From assembly GCF_032813545.1 (NCBI RefSeq), contig NZ_CP136520.1, positions 986,001 to 1,050,000 on the forward strand: a DNA stretch of 64,000 nucleotides, read 5' to 3'. This document shows, in pieces, positions 44,062 to 53,015 of the stretch. This stretch comes from Nodosilinea sp. E11 (lineage in GTDB: Bacteria > Cyanobacteriota > Cyanobacteriia > Phormidesmidales > Phormidesmidaceae). The notes beneath the pieces were generated by a model, which saw only the letters and a program-made list of their open reading frames with translations, was not told the DNA's origin and ran no database searches. Each line of letters begins with the position of its first letter. The stretch's first letter is position 1. The translations under genes and the position numbers were made by a program.

Positions 44062-45522
44062 ATGAGCGTTCCTGTCTTTTCGGCACTGTCTGAGGATAAA
44101 TCTGCCCTTGCTCCCCTGATCTGGCCCTGTTGCCCCCTTCAGGGGTTAACTCAAGCTGAGCAACAGCAGCAGCGCAGCCTGGCAATTTCGGCATTAGCGC
44201 TCATGGGGCCAGGCAGCATACCTGCCTGGGAAGAGGCTGCGCAGATGGCCGCTCAATTACTGCGAATGCCCCTGGCGGTGGCCACCCTAGCGCACGGCCC
44301 CACAGAATATATTCGAGCCGCCTACGGGTTGTCTTCGTTGGGTGTGGGCAACCCGCTGTCGCAGCAACGGCAACTGCCCCTAGAGCAAGGGCTGGGGCTT
44401 TACATTTTAGATAGCGAACAGCCGCTGCTGTTGCCCGATACTACCGATAACCCTGTTGTGGCTCAGAGTCAATGGGTTAGCGCCTACGGTATTCGAGCCT
44501 ATGGTGGCGTACCTTTGATGACCTCCGAGGGCATCTGTATTGGCACCCTGGCGGTGATGGACATGCAGTCGCGCTCGTTCAGTGAGCAAGAGTTGGGGGT
44601 TTTGGCCATGGCCGCTCGCTGGGGCATGAGCGAATACGAACGCCAGCAGGCGACCTCCACCACGGCAACCGCGAAGCTAGGGCTAAGGGTATCCCCGGGT
44701 GGCCAGATCTCGGCCATGGCCACTCCGCCCCTAGAAGCGCTGATCAATGCCGTGCGCCTGAACTTGATCAACCAACTTACCCAAGATTTACGCAGCCCGC
44801 TGACGACGGTGCTGGGCATGGCCACAATGCTAAGCCGGGAAATCTATGGCCCCCTGACCGAAAAGCAGCGAGAATACACCGACATCATGTGCCACAGCAG
44901 CCAAACGCTGATGGCCCTGGTAGACGAAATTCTAGAACTAAATACCTCCCAGCCGGAGCGGCCCGATCTGGTGCCCACCTCCGTCGATATTGCCACCCTA
45001 GGCCAGCAGGTGATTACGGCCCTTACGCCCCTGGCCGAGAAAGCCGCCCAGACCTTGAGGTTTACGATAGAACCGGGGGAACACCACTGGATTTTAGACC
45101 AGCGCACAGTGAAGCAAATCTTGTACCACCTCATCTTTAGCATCATGCAGGTGGCTGGCGACAACAGTGATCTCTGTGTGCATGCCTGTCGTCGAGGTGA
45201 AGCACTTTCGCTAGTGATGTGGTTGGCTAATCCGTGGCTGGGGGAAGGGCTACCGAGCGAAGTGCTGACTGTGTTTCAGCCCCCGACCGATAGAGATGAT
45301 TGGATACAGACCATGCCCCTGCCAAACGCTAGCTCTGCGCCTCAAGAGCTTTTGGGGCTGTTGCTCAGTCAGCACTTGGCCCAGCGTCACGGTGGGCAGA
45401 TTAGGGTGCAGGGTAGTGCAGACAGCGGCTGCCGACTGGCAGTATTGCTACCCGTTCTCGATGGGGCAAAGGTACGGGCTGAGGCCACCCACGTTGCAGC
45501 TGAGGTAGGAGTACTGCGCTAG
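44062..45522 (+). CDS. GAF-domain histidine kinase-like protein with degenerate kinase motifs
   Basis: Residues 60-200 form a GAF domain (YGLSSLGVGNPLSQQRQLPL; GIRAYGGVPLMTSEGICIGT). A dimerisation helix follows with LTQDLRSPLTTVLGMATMLS: the phosphoacceptor His of SHELRTPL is Gln here. The ATPase part (RTVKQILYHLIFSIMQVAGD) lacks the usual N-box Asn, and the G-boxes are weak. So it may be a pseudokinase that senses or scaffolds and does not phosphorylate. The ATG at 44062 is chosen over the TTG at 44056. A response-regulator gene follows on the same strand. Confidence 0.75.
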   Translation: MSVPVFSALSEDKSALAPLIWPCCPLQGLTQAEQQQQRSLAISALALMGPGSIPAWEEAAQMAAQLLRMPLAVATLAHGPTEYIRAAYGLSSLGVGNPLSQQRQLPLEQGLGLYILDSEQPLLLPDTTDNPVVAQSQWVSAYGIRAYGGVPLMTSEGICIGTLAVMDMQSRSFSEQELGVLAMAARWGMSEYERQQATSTTATAKLGLRVSPGGQISAMATPPLEALINAVRLNLINQLTQDLRSPLTTVLGMATMLSREIYGPLTEKQREYTDIMCHSSQTLMALVDEILELNTSQPERPDLVPTSVDIATLGQQVITALTPLAEKAAQTLRFTIEPGEHHWILDQRTVKQILYHLIFSIMQVAGDNSDLCVHACRRGEALSLVMWLANPWLGEGLPSEVLTVFQPPTDRDDWIQTMPLPNASSAPQELLGLLLSQHLAQRHGGQIRVQGSADSGCRLAVLLPVLDGAKVRAEATHVAAEVGVLR

Positions 45523-45663
45523 CACTTGCGGCGTAGATACAGCGGTATAACCCCACTCTAACTCTGGGTCTCGGGTTCGCTTGCGCTGTCAAGGTTGAAC
45601 GTTAGGGTGACTGTTCACTCTCCAGGGAGTAAGGCATCACAGCGGCATGAATTTCTGCTGTTC

Positions 45664-45765
45664 TAGCTGTAGCCAGTCTGGTTGAGACAGTTCCTCAAGG
45701 ACGTTCGAACGTTCAAACGTGCTTGAGGTTTCTGGATGTCCTAACCCAGGTGACTATGGCTATAG
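45664..45765. repeat. MITE-like element family B, copy 3
   Basis: TAGCTGTAGCCAGTCTGG starts the element and CAGGTGACTATGGCTATAG ends it. The centre is CAAGGACGTTCGAACGTTCA; copy 1 reads similarly. It has the same orientation as copy 1. Confidence 0.8.
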
Positions 45766-45895
45766 TTCTGCCCTATTTACGTAAGCTTAACCAGAAACCG
45801 GTCTTGTCTTAAGCTTAGCCCGACACTATGACAACGTGGTGCAGGCGTTGACAGGGTGATTAGCGTTCAGGTCAGAGGCTAATCCGTTGTTTTTA

Positions 45896-45935
45896 GGCAA
45901 TAGTCATTGCTCCACCGTTAGCAATGACTATTGCC
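45896..45935. promoter_or_regulatory. Perfect hairpin ahead of the response regulator
   Basis: GGCAATAGTCATTGCT pairs perfectly over 16 bases with AGCAATGACTATTGCC around an 8-base loop. No T-run follows. It overlaps the left-most possible start of the response regulator gene, which favours the GTG at 45988 as the true start. Confidence 0.65.
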
Positions 45936-45987
45936 CCATGCTTGCCCTGGTCGTTCTGTCGGCGCTCCGTCATGGGGCGTTTCTGCC

Positions 45988-46737
45988 GTGCAAAACACAA
46001 CCCCTGGGCGATCGCCAGCCGCCCATGCCCCAGAGCGCATTTTAATTATTGATGACGAAGACTTGATTCGTGAAACTGTGGCCTTGGCCCTGACCGATGA
46101 GGGCTATCAGGTGGTGGCCATTGAATCGGGGCAGCTTGCCCTGGATTTAATCTTTGCGGCAGCTAACGATCGCGGGCCAGGGCAAACGATTGATCTGGCA
46201 ATTGTTGATTTGATGTTGCCCGGTGTCAACGGGCTGGATATTTGTCGGCTGATGCGTCACCACAACCTAGACATACCCATTTTAATTTTGAGTGCCAAGG
46301 CCACCGAGATGGATCGGGTGGTGGGCTTAGAGGTGGGAGCCGACGATTATCTCGCAAAACCCTTTGGCATGCGGGAGCTAATTGCTCGCTGCCGAGCGCT
46401 ATTGCGGCGACACCAGTGGATGCTCTCGCAGCCCGATACTGCTGTCTTAGCCTATAGAGATATTGTTCTTTACACAGCAGAGTTTAGGGTGATCGTGGGG
46501 GGGCAAGAGGTCAACCTTTCGCCCAAGGAGTTTCGCATTCTAGAACTGTTTTTGCAGAATCCGCATCGGGTTTGGTCGCGGGAGGAGCTAATTCAGGTGG
46601 TATGGGGGGTCGATTTTGTGGGCGATCGCAAAACCGTTGACGTCCACATTCGCTGGCTGCGAGAGAAGATTGAGGCCGATCCGGCCAATCCCCAGTACGT
46701 GACGACGCTGCGAGGGTTTGGCTACCGGTTTGGGTGA
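45988..46737 (+). CDS. OmpR/PhoB family response regulator
   Basis: The receiver domain has IIDDEDLIRETVALAL, the phospho-acceptor Asp in LAIVDLMLPGVNGLDI, LILSAKATEMDRVVGLEVGA and DDYLAKPFG with the conserved Lys. The C-terminal winged helix is typical (NLSPKEFRILELFLQNPHRV and VDVHIRWLREKIEADP). GTG 45988 (VQNTTPGRS) seems the best start. The neighbouring kinase-like gene lacks the phosphoacceptor His, so it may not be a simple partner; a separate kinase may feed this regulator. Confidence 0.88.
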   Translation: MQNTTPGRSPAAHAPERILIIDDEDLIRETVALALTDEGYQVVAIESGQLALDLIFAAANDRGPGQTIDLAIVDLMLPGVNGLDICRLMRHHNLDIPILILSAKATEMDRVVGLEVGADDYLAKPFGMRELIARCRALLRRHQWMLSQPDTAVLAYRDIVLYTAEFRVIVGGQEVNLSPKEFRILELFLQNPHRVWSREELIQVVWGVDFVGDRKTVDVHIRWLREKIEADPANPQYVTTLRGFGYRFG

Positions 46738-46822
46738 GCGGGTAGCCGATGGCAAGCATGAAAGCGGAGGAAGGGTTTGCGATATGATCGAGAAGGTTTG
46801 AATCCTCAAGGGGAGGTAGATT

Positions 46823-47398
46823 TTGCGAGAGATTTTGATTAGCGTGGGCGTGTTGGCGGCCTGCCTGCTGGTGCTAGTGGTAGCTCAGTTTACTAGCCCT
46901 CAGCCAGAGGCAATGGCCTCTAATCTAGGGAACGTTGAGGTGGCCGAAACGGCAGCTACTCTAACCGATACAGCGACCCAAATTGCCCAAGCCGCCGATT
47001 TAGCTCCTAATACTTCTGCTGAGACTGCTGACGCTATGACGAACCCCACCGAAGAAACCCTGGTTACGACTGACTCTGGCCTCCAGTATGTAGATGTGGT
47101 GGAAGGCACTGGAGCCATGCCCCAGGCTGGCCAACGGGTTACGGTGCACTACACGGGCACCCTTGAAGATGGCACTAAGTTCGACAGCTCCCGCGATCGC
47201 GGACGGCCTTTTAGCTTTCAGATCGGTGTCGGCCAGGTGATCAAAGGCTGGGATGAAGGCGTGGGCACCATGCGGGTGGGCGGTCAGCGCAAGCTGGTGA
47301 TTCCGGCTGAGCTGGGCTACGGCAGCCGGGGTGCAGGTGGGGTAATTCCACCTAATGCTACTCTGCTGTTTGATGTCGAGCTACTGCGAATTGGCTAG
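46823..47398 (+). CDS. FKBP-type peptidyl-prolyl isomerase, exported
   Basis: The 191-residue protein has an N-terminal membrane/signal segment ([20 protein letters not shown]) and an Ala/Thr-rich linker. The FKBP domain (about 85-190) has [40 protein letters not shown] and [15 protein letters not shown]. The start is TTG; a strong ribosome site (GGGGAGG) lies about 8 bases upstream, which supports it. It probably folds proteins in the periplasm or at the thylakoid lumen. Confidence 0.92.
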   Translation: MREILISVGVLAACLLVLVVAQFTSPQPEAMASNLGNVEVAETAATLTDTATQIAQAADLAPNTSAETADAMTNPTEETLVTTDSGLQYVDVVEGTGAMPQAGQRVTVHYTGTLEDGTKFDSSRDRGRPFSFQIGVGQVIKGWDEGVGTMRVGGQRKLVIPAELGYGSRGAGGVIPPNATLLFDVELLRIG

Positions 47399-47437
47399 GG
47401 CAACCCGTTACAGCTAATCACCGTTTCCAAACTACTC

Positions 47438-47471
47438 AAAGACCGCTGCTGACGATGTCGCAGCGGTCTTT
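47438..47471. terminator. Terminator after the FKBP gene
   Basis: AAAGACCGCTGC pairs perfectly with GCAGCGGTCTTT around a 10-base loop; the stem's second arm ends in TTT. Confidence 0.8.
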
Positions 47472-47512
47472 GGTGTCATTACCCCAAAGGCAATTACACC
47501 AAAGACCACCCG

Positions 47513-47601
47513 GCTACCCCCGATTCAGCCGGGCGTATCCGAAGCGGCCCTACAGGTTGGCCGTTTGGGAATTGGGGGTGTGAGATGGCGAGTCGGTATT
47601 A
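47513..47601. repeat. MITE-like element family C, copy 3 (left end lost)
   Basis: CCGATTCAGCCGGGCG through GGTTGGCCGTTTGGGAATTG to CGAGTCGGTATTA aligns with the copy at 43831. The first inverted end is not clear, so it is probably truncated. Confidence 0.6.
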
Positions 47602-47684
47602 GAGGAAGGCGATCGCTGCAAAGCATGAACAGGCGGCTACGACCCTGGGGCTAAGGGTAGAGACCAGCCTAGCCAGCCCCTACC

Positions 47685-48167
47685 TTAGCGATCGGCCTCT
47701 TGGGACTTTTGAAACTGGCGCAGGGCGCGCTGGGTTTTGGGACCAGCCACGCCATCGACAGGGCCGGGATCGTAACCGCGCTTGGCTAACTGCTGCTGCA
47801 CCTGGCGGGTGCCCTCGGTGAGGCTTTCGTCTAGCTCTTCGAGCAGCTCTAGGGCTTCATCGCCGGGGTTGGCGGTGTGGCTGAGGTCAAGTAGTTCTCG
47901 CAGCCGCGACTTGAGGTTTTCGTTCACCGAGGCATAGACCTTGGTGGCGCTGCCCAGGCCAATAGCGTGGTCGATAAAGTGGTCGGCTTCATTGATCCAA
48001 AAGTCGAGGCGGCCATCGGTTTCGGCCTGGGCTAGCAGCGTGGCCATGCGCTGGCTGTCGGCATCGTTGAGGCTGGGGCGGGTGGCCAGGTGGCAATACT
48101 CCCGCACAAGGGCCAGGCAGTGGGCATTGGCAATGCCTGGAATGTGATGCGCTAACGATTCACCCAT
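47685..48167 (-). CDS. Protein with C-terminal peptidoglycan-binding repeat
   Basis: The 160-residue protein has a helical N-terminal part with no recognised family (HCLALVREYCHLATR, WINEADHFIDHAIGLG). Residues 118-156 are a PG_binding_1 unit: QVQQQLAKRGYDPGPVDGVA and GPKTQRALRQFQ. No signal peptide is apparent, which is unusual for a wall-binding domain; in some cyanobacteria this domain occurs in cytoplasmic or unexported proteins. The function is not known. Confidence 0.72.
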   Translation of the reverse strand: MGESLAHHIPGIANAHCLALVREYCHLATRPSLNDADSQRMATLLAQAETDGRLDFWINEADHFIDHAIGLGSATKVYASVNENLKSRLRELLDLSHTANPGDEALELLEELDESLTEGTRQVQQQLAKRGYDPGPVDGVAGPKTQRALRQFQKSQEADR

Positions 48168-48299
48168 AGTCTGACTCGTGTGGTTCGGTGTGGTATTGAC
48201 GGTACAGTATTCACAAAATCAACGAAGCATTCCCAAGGCTGAATCTGTAGTTTACCCGCTGCATAGGCCGCTCGGCGAGGGGGTAAACCCCCATGGCAT

Positions 48300-49844
48300 C
48301 TAGTGCCCAGCCATTTTGTGACCCAGATCGGCGACGTTGGCGGCGGCAACGGTACTCTCATAGACAAATTGCCCGTCGCTGATCACGAGAATGCGATCGC
48401 CCAGGGCCAGCAGCTCATCTAAATCTTCGCTCACCAGCAACACGGCCACCCCCCGGTTGCGGGCTTCGACCAAAGCATTGTGAATCTGGTCTACGGCAGC
48501 GAAATCTAGCCCAAAGCACGGGTTAGCGGCGATCAGCAGGTTAACGTCGGGGGAAGATAACTCCCGTGCCAGCACCGTACGCTGCACATTTCCCCCCGAT
48601 AGGTTTTGAATGGGGGTTTCGGGGGAGGGGGTCTTAACGCCAAACGCTTGAATTAAACCCAGAGCCGCCTGGCGAATCGCCTTGAGACTGAGCCACAGGC
48701 GACCTCGGGCCTGGGGAGGGCGATCGAAGGTGCGTAGGGCCATATTCTCAGCCACAGACATACCGGGGACGCAGGCGTTGCGCAGGGGTTCTTCGGGCAG
48801 GGCGTAGACGCCGTGGCGCACCATCTCACGGCGGGTAGCGCGGTAGGGGGTGCCGTTGATGCTGACCTGGCCGGCGCTGGCAGGACGCTGTCCGGCCAGC
48901 ACTTCGACGAGCTCCCGCTGACCGTTACCTGAGACCCCGGCAATGCCGACGATTTCACCGCTGTGCACGGTCAGGTCGAGGGGACCAAAGGCGGGCAAGC
49001 CATTGTCTTTAATCGCTTCTAGGGTATTGACGGTCAGCACCGGCTGAGACGCGGCCTGGGGGGTTTTATCCACCGCTTTGGTGACTCGCTCTGACCCCAA
49101 CATCATGCGGGCCATATCGGCCACAGTCAGGTCGACGACGGCTCCGTGGCCCGCCAGTTGCCCCTTGCGCAACACCGTCACCTCGTCGGTAAAGGCCAGC
49201 ACCTCCCGAAACTTGTGGGTGATCAGCAGCACGCTCAGATGTCCGGCCTTTACCTCTTGACGCAGTAGCCCCAGCACCTCGTCGGCCTCGTCGGGGGTAA
49301 GCACCGAGGTGGGCTCGTCAAGAATTAGGATGCGGCTTTGCAGGTAGAGCTGCTTGAGAATTTCGAGTTTTTGCTTTTGCCCCGCCGCCAGCTGGCCCAC
49401 GGGCGTATCAAGATCGACTTGAAAGGGCGATCGCGCCATAAACGTGCGCAGGGCAGCGTATTCTCGCCCCCAGTTAATCACCTGAGTGCGATCGTAGCGG
49501 CTGAGCACCAGGTTTTCGGCAACGGTCATGGCGGGCACCGAGGTGAAGTGCTGATACACCATGCCAATGCCGCAGCCGTGGGCATCTTTGGGACTTTTGA
49601 TCGGGTAGATCTGCTCATTGACTAAGATCTGCCCAGCGGTGGGGGCATAGAACCCCATAATGCATTTCACCAGGGTGCTCTTACCCGCCCCATTTTCGCC
49701 CAGCAGCCCGTGAAACGTACCAGGTTTGAGGGTGAGGCTGACATTCTCAAGGGCCGCCAGGGTGCCAAACCGCTTGGTCATACTGACCACCTTCAGCTCG
49801 GGCGGCGGAGTGAGATGCAGCAGGGGAGGCGCAGTGGCAGTCAT
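48300..49844 (-). CDS. Sugar/nucleoside ABC transporter ATP-binding protein (two ABC domains)
   Basis: The 514-residue protein has two ABC modules. The first has the P-loop GLLGENGAGKST, the signature LAAGQKQ and Walker B LILDEPTSVL. The second has GVSGNGQRELVEVLAG (P-loop weakened) and LSGGNVQ. This is the layout of the BMP-family nucleoside transporters (YufO/NupO-like) and of sugar ones (MglA/RbsA-like). The membrane and substrate-binding genes are not adjacent on the left or right. Confidence 0.9.
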   Translation of the reverse strand: MTATAPPLLHLTPPPELKVVSMTKRFGTLAALENVSLTLKPGTFHGLLGENGAGKSTLVKCIMGFYAPTAGQILVNEQIYPIKSPKDAHGCGIGMVYQHFTSVPAMTVAENLVLSRYDRTQVINWGREYAALRTFMARSPFQVDLDTPVGQLAAGQKQKLEILKQLYLQSRILILDEPTSVLTPDEADEVLGLLRQEVKAGHLSVLLITHKFREVLAFTDEVTVLRKGQLAGHGAVVDLTVADMARMMLGSERVTKAVDKTPQAASQPVLTVNTLEAIKDNGLPAFGPLDLTVHSGEIVGIAGVSGNGQRELVEVLAGQRPASAGQVSINGTPYRATRREMVRHGVYALPEEPLRNACVPGMSVAENMALRTFDRPPQARGRLWLSLKAIRQAALGLIQAFGVKTPSPETPIQNLSGGNVQRTVLARELSSPDVNLLIAANPCFGLDFAAVDQIHNALVEARNRGVAVLLVSEDLDELLALGDRILVISDGQFVYESTVAAANVADLGHKMAGH

Positions 49845-49907
49845 AGGGGAAACGTCAGCGGATGGTTGATCGAAGCTGCGGTCTCAGGTCGCTCAAAGCT
49901 TTGGGCA

Positions 49908-51014
49908 TCATAGCTCCAGAGCCTGGCTTAAAGCTGTGAGCAAGCATTCATTTTCAGCAGAGTGACGTACTGCTACTCGAAAGTAGTGCTCTCCTAGCTC
50001 AGCAAAGCTCAGGCAGTCTCGAATCAGCACCTGATGACTCCGCAGCAGGCGTTCTTGTAGCCCAGGGGCAGGGGTATTGGTGTGTACCAGCAGGTAGTTG
50101 GCGGCCCCAGCCAGGGGAGATAACCCCGGCAGCTGCCGCAGGCCGTCAAATAGGGCCTGGCGGGCGGGGGGCAACCACTGCCAGGTACGAGCCTGAAAGG
50201 CAGTGTCTTGGACAGCGGCGATCGCCGCCGCCGCCGCCAGGGCATTGACGGGCCAGGGGTCGCGCCAGCGCTGCCAGCGCGCCAGCCGATCGGGGTGGCC
50301 CAGCGCATAGCCAATCCGCAGCCCCGGCAGGGTGTAGAACTTAGTCAGCGATCGCAGCACGACCAAATTGGGGTGGTGAGCCATTTCGCCAATCAACGAC
50401 TGCTGCTGGTCGGGGGGCAAAAAATCCATAAACGCTTCATCCACAATGACCGTGGCAAAGCGATCGAGCAGCGGCTTGAGACTAACGGTGCTAAACAGCT
50501 GCCCCGTGGGGTTATGGGGATTGTTGATCAACAGGCCCGCCGCCTGGGGCCAGTCGGTGGCAGCGGGAAAGGCATAGTCAGCGGAGTCTTCACCTAGCGG
50601 CAGCGGCCAGGGATGGACAGGAACCCCAAAGGCAGCCAGCGATCGCCCATAGTCGCTAAAGGCCGGAGTAAGCAGGTGACAACCGCAGGGCTTGTCCGCT
50701 TCGGCTAAGTCGCGGGCCGCCCAGGTGAGCAGCTCAGCCGCCCCGTTACCCGGCAGCACCCAGTCGGGGGGTACCTGGTGGTAGCTGGCCAAGGCCCAGC
50801 GCAGGTCGGTGTACTCGGGGTCGGGGTAGTGGCGCAGCTGACCCAGGGCCTCGGTCATGGCCTCGGTCACCGATGCCGGTGGCCCCAGGGGGTTAATGCT
50901 GGCTGAAAAATCTAAAAGAGAACCGGGGGAACAGTTGGCGATCGCAGCCGCCCAAGCTAAATTTCCCCCGTGAATCGGTCGATTTGAAGGTGTGTGAGGC
51001 AGTGGATGAATCAA
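49908..51014 (-). CDS. cobD: L-threonine-O-3-phosphate decarboxylase
   Basis: This PLP enzyme makes aminopropanol phosphate for cobalamin. It resembles histidinol-phosphate aminotransferase. Front IHGGNLAWAAAIANCSPGSL with HGGN is typical of CobD; DFSASINPLGPPASV, VDEAFMDFLP, and LRSLTKFYTLPGLRIGYALG with the PLP-binding Lys follow. It starts 8 bp after the HU gene on the same strand. With cobL-cobH, 9 kb away, it shows that this organism makes B12-type cofactors. Confidence 0.9.
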   Translation of the reverse strand: MIHPLPHTPSNRPIHGGNLAWAAAIANCSPGSLLDFSASINPLGPPASVTEAMTEALGQLRHYPDPEYTDLRWALASYHQVPPDWVLPGNGAAELLTWAARDLAEADKPCGCHLLTPAFSDYGRSLAAFGVPVHPWPLPLGEDSADYAFPAATDWPQAAGLLINNPHNPTGQLFSTVSLKPLLDRFATVIVDEAFMDFLPPDQQQSLIGEMAHHPNLVVLRSLTKFYTLPGLRIGYALGHPDRLARWQRWRDPWPVNALAAAAAIAAVQDTAFQARTWQWLPPARQALFDGLRQLPGLSPLAGAANYLLVHTNTPAPGLQERLLRSHQVLIRDCLSFAELGEHYFRVAVRHSAENECLLTALSQALEL

Positions 51015-51022
51015 GGGAGTGG

Positions 51023-51310
51023 TTACTTGGCCACTTTTTCTTTAAACAGCTTGCCAGCAGAAAAGGCAGGCACCTTAGTGGCCGGAATCACCATGGTGTC
51101 TCCGGTTTTGGGGTTACGGCCTTCGCGCTCTTTGCGCTCACGGCGCTCAAACGAGCCAAACCCTACCAGGGTGACTTTTTCGCCCGAGGCTACGGCTTCC
51201 ATAATGGCGTCGATGGTGGCAGTGATTACTGAGTCCACATCTTTCTTGGTCATGGCCTTATCGCCAGAGGCTTTCTCAGCCACCTTATCAACGAGTTCAG
51301 CTTTGTTCAT
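51023..51310 (-). CDS. hup: HU-type DNA-binding protein
   Basis: The 95-residue protein is a standard HU: MNKAELVDKVAEKASGDKAM, SGEKVTLVGFGSFERRERKE, RNPKTGDTMVIPATKVPAFS, AGKLFKEKVAK. It bends and packs DNA. It lies 8 bp before the cobD gene, so one mRNA may carry both, an odd pair that may only reflect read-through. Confidence 0.97.
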   Translation of the reverse strand: MNKAELVDKVAEKASGDKAMTKKDVDSVITATIDAIMEAVASGEKVTLVGFGSFERRERKEREGRNPKTGDTMVIPATKVPAFSAGKLFKEKVAK

Positions 51311-51609
51311 AACTGTCTCCTATGGGCAAAGAACAAATATTGGAGTAGCAGCCGCTATCTGACGATAGGCCCAGGGCATAGACAATAGCCCCAGTAGCCA
51401 GAACGGCTGAAACCCCTGTCAATCCAGAATTTCACTGCCCCATTCTAAGGGCATCCCCAGGAAAGTGGATCGCCAAAAGCTTTAATTTATGTGGATTTCG
51501 GGCTTTTTTAAGAAAGTTAACCAAAAAACCTAGGGCCGCCAAAAAAAGGACGACCCTGGACAAGCCGTAACCACCTCAAAAGGCAAGCATTGAGCGCTGG
51601 GGCAAGCGC

Positions 51610-52638
51610 TTAGGTCAGCCAGTTAACCCAGTCTTGGGGCTTGAGAAACACCTCGTAGAGCCGAGCTTCGGGGCTGCTGGGCGCTGGGGTATAGCCATAC
51701 TCCCAGCGCACCAGGGGCGGCAGCGACATCAAAATCGACTCGGTGCGGCCATTGGTTTGCAGGCCAAAAATAGTGCCCCGGTCGTACACCAGGTTGAACT
51801 CTACGTAGCGACCCCGACGGTAGAGCTGAAACTGCCGCTGATGATCGCCGTAGTCGGTGGTATGACGGCGCTCAACGATGGGCACGTAGGCGGGCAAAAA
51901 GGCATCGCCACAGTCGCGGGCAAAGTTAAACAGATCGTCCCAGCTGCGGGAGGGCAGTTCGCCAATGCCCTGGCTGGTCTGGTCGGCGGTTTTGCCCGCA
52001 TCAGGGCCTCGGTAGAGCAAGCCTTGGCCGTCTTGGTAGTCAAAGAAAACGCCGCCTACGCCTCGGGTCTCGTCTCGGTGCTTGAGATAGAAGTATTCGT
52101 CGCACCAGGGCTTAAATACCTGGTAGTAGTGGGGGTTGTGGCGATCGCAGGTCGCCTTTAGGGTTTGGTGAAAATGCACCACATCTTCATCGAAGGGGTA
52201 GTAGGGCGTGAGGTCAATGCCGCCCCCAAACCACCACACCGGCCCCGCCTCAAAATAGCGGTAGTTGAGGTGCACCGTGGGCACGTAGGGGTTGCGGGGG
52301 TGCAGCACCATTGAGGTGCCGGTGGCGTAGAAACGGTGGCCTGCGGCTTCGGGGCGCTGCACCAAAATTGACGGCGGCAGATGGTCGCCCCACACTTCAG
52401 AAAAGTTAACGCCGCCCTGCTCAAACACTTTGCCCTGCTTGATCACGCGCGATCGCCCACCGCCGCCCTCGGGGCGTTCCCAGGCATCTTGCTGAAATTG
52501 GGCTCCGCCGTCGAGGGCCTCTAGCTTTTGACAAATGCTGTCTTGTAGCTGCATCAGCATGGCGCTGACGCGATCGCGCGAATCTGCCGGGGGTGCGGTG
52601 GTTGCGGCAGCAGGTTTAGAAACAGGGGTAGTGGTCAT
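51610..52638 (-). CDS. hemF: Oxygen-dependent coproporphyrinogen III oxidase
   Basis: HemF decarboxylates coproporphyrinogen III to protoporphyrinogen IX in haem and chlorophyll synthesis, using O2. Seen: [68 protein letters not shown] and [20 protein letters not shown]. 342 residues, normal for cyanobacterial HemF. The first 20 residues are Ala/Thr/Pro-rich and non-conserved. A hup gene lies downstream on the same strand. Confidence 0.97.
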   Translation of the reverse strand: MTTTPVSKPAAATTAPPADSRDRVSAMLMQLQDSICQKLEALDGGAQFQQDAWERPEGGGGRSRVIKQGKVFEQGGVNFSEVWGDHLPPSILVQRPEAAGHRFYATGTSMVLHPRNPYVPTVHLNYRYFEAGPVWWFGGGIDLTPYYPFDEDVVHFHQTLKATCDRHNPHYYQVFKPWCDEYFYLKHRDETRGVGGVFFDYQDGQGLLYRGPDAGKTADQTSQGIGELPSRSWDDLFNFARDCGDAFLPAYVPIVERRHTTDYGDHQRQFQLYRRGRYVEFNLVYDRGTIFGLQTNGRTESILMSLPPLVRWEYGYTPAPSSPEARLYEVFLKPQDWVNWLT

Positions 52639-53015
52639 GGGCGTGGAGAAAACAATATGTTATGTCGGCACCGGGTCGAATATGTCACACTGTGGAATGG
52701 CCTCAGCAGGGGCTTGCGGATCCATTTCTCTCCGGCCACCTGCATTGTGCCCAGTGGCAGCCCTAGGCAAGTCGGCTCTAGACAGCGCCCTTCACGGTAC
52801 CCAGTTTTCACACGCTACCGTGAAACCCGACCCAACACCAACCTGATCCGCCAGGTTGAGAAAAATGTTTAGAAACGCAACGTTCTGTAACGACAGCTCG
52901 GCCTAGGCCAGCGCTCTTTTGCCCCCTGTAAACCCCATGATCGTCTTGCCCATTCCCCTAACCCGCCACCGCCCCAAGTTACTGTCTTGGGGCATTAGCG
53001 ATGGAGGGCATTGCT
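52639..53015. other. Spacer between divergent hemF and SRPBCC genes
   Basis: The 377-bp spacer holds no convincing gene; an ORF on the plus strand near 52657 is in low-quality sequence context. It contains promoters for both divergent genes. CCATGATCGTCTTG near 52936 could be an in-frame start of nothing long. Confidence 0.4.

Larger units (their letters stand above)
45523..45987. other. Spacer between kinase-like gene and response regulator
   Basis: It carries a family B repeat element and, at the right, a perfect 16-bp hairpin (separate entries). Apart from these I see no gene. Confidence 0.6.
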
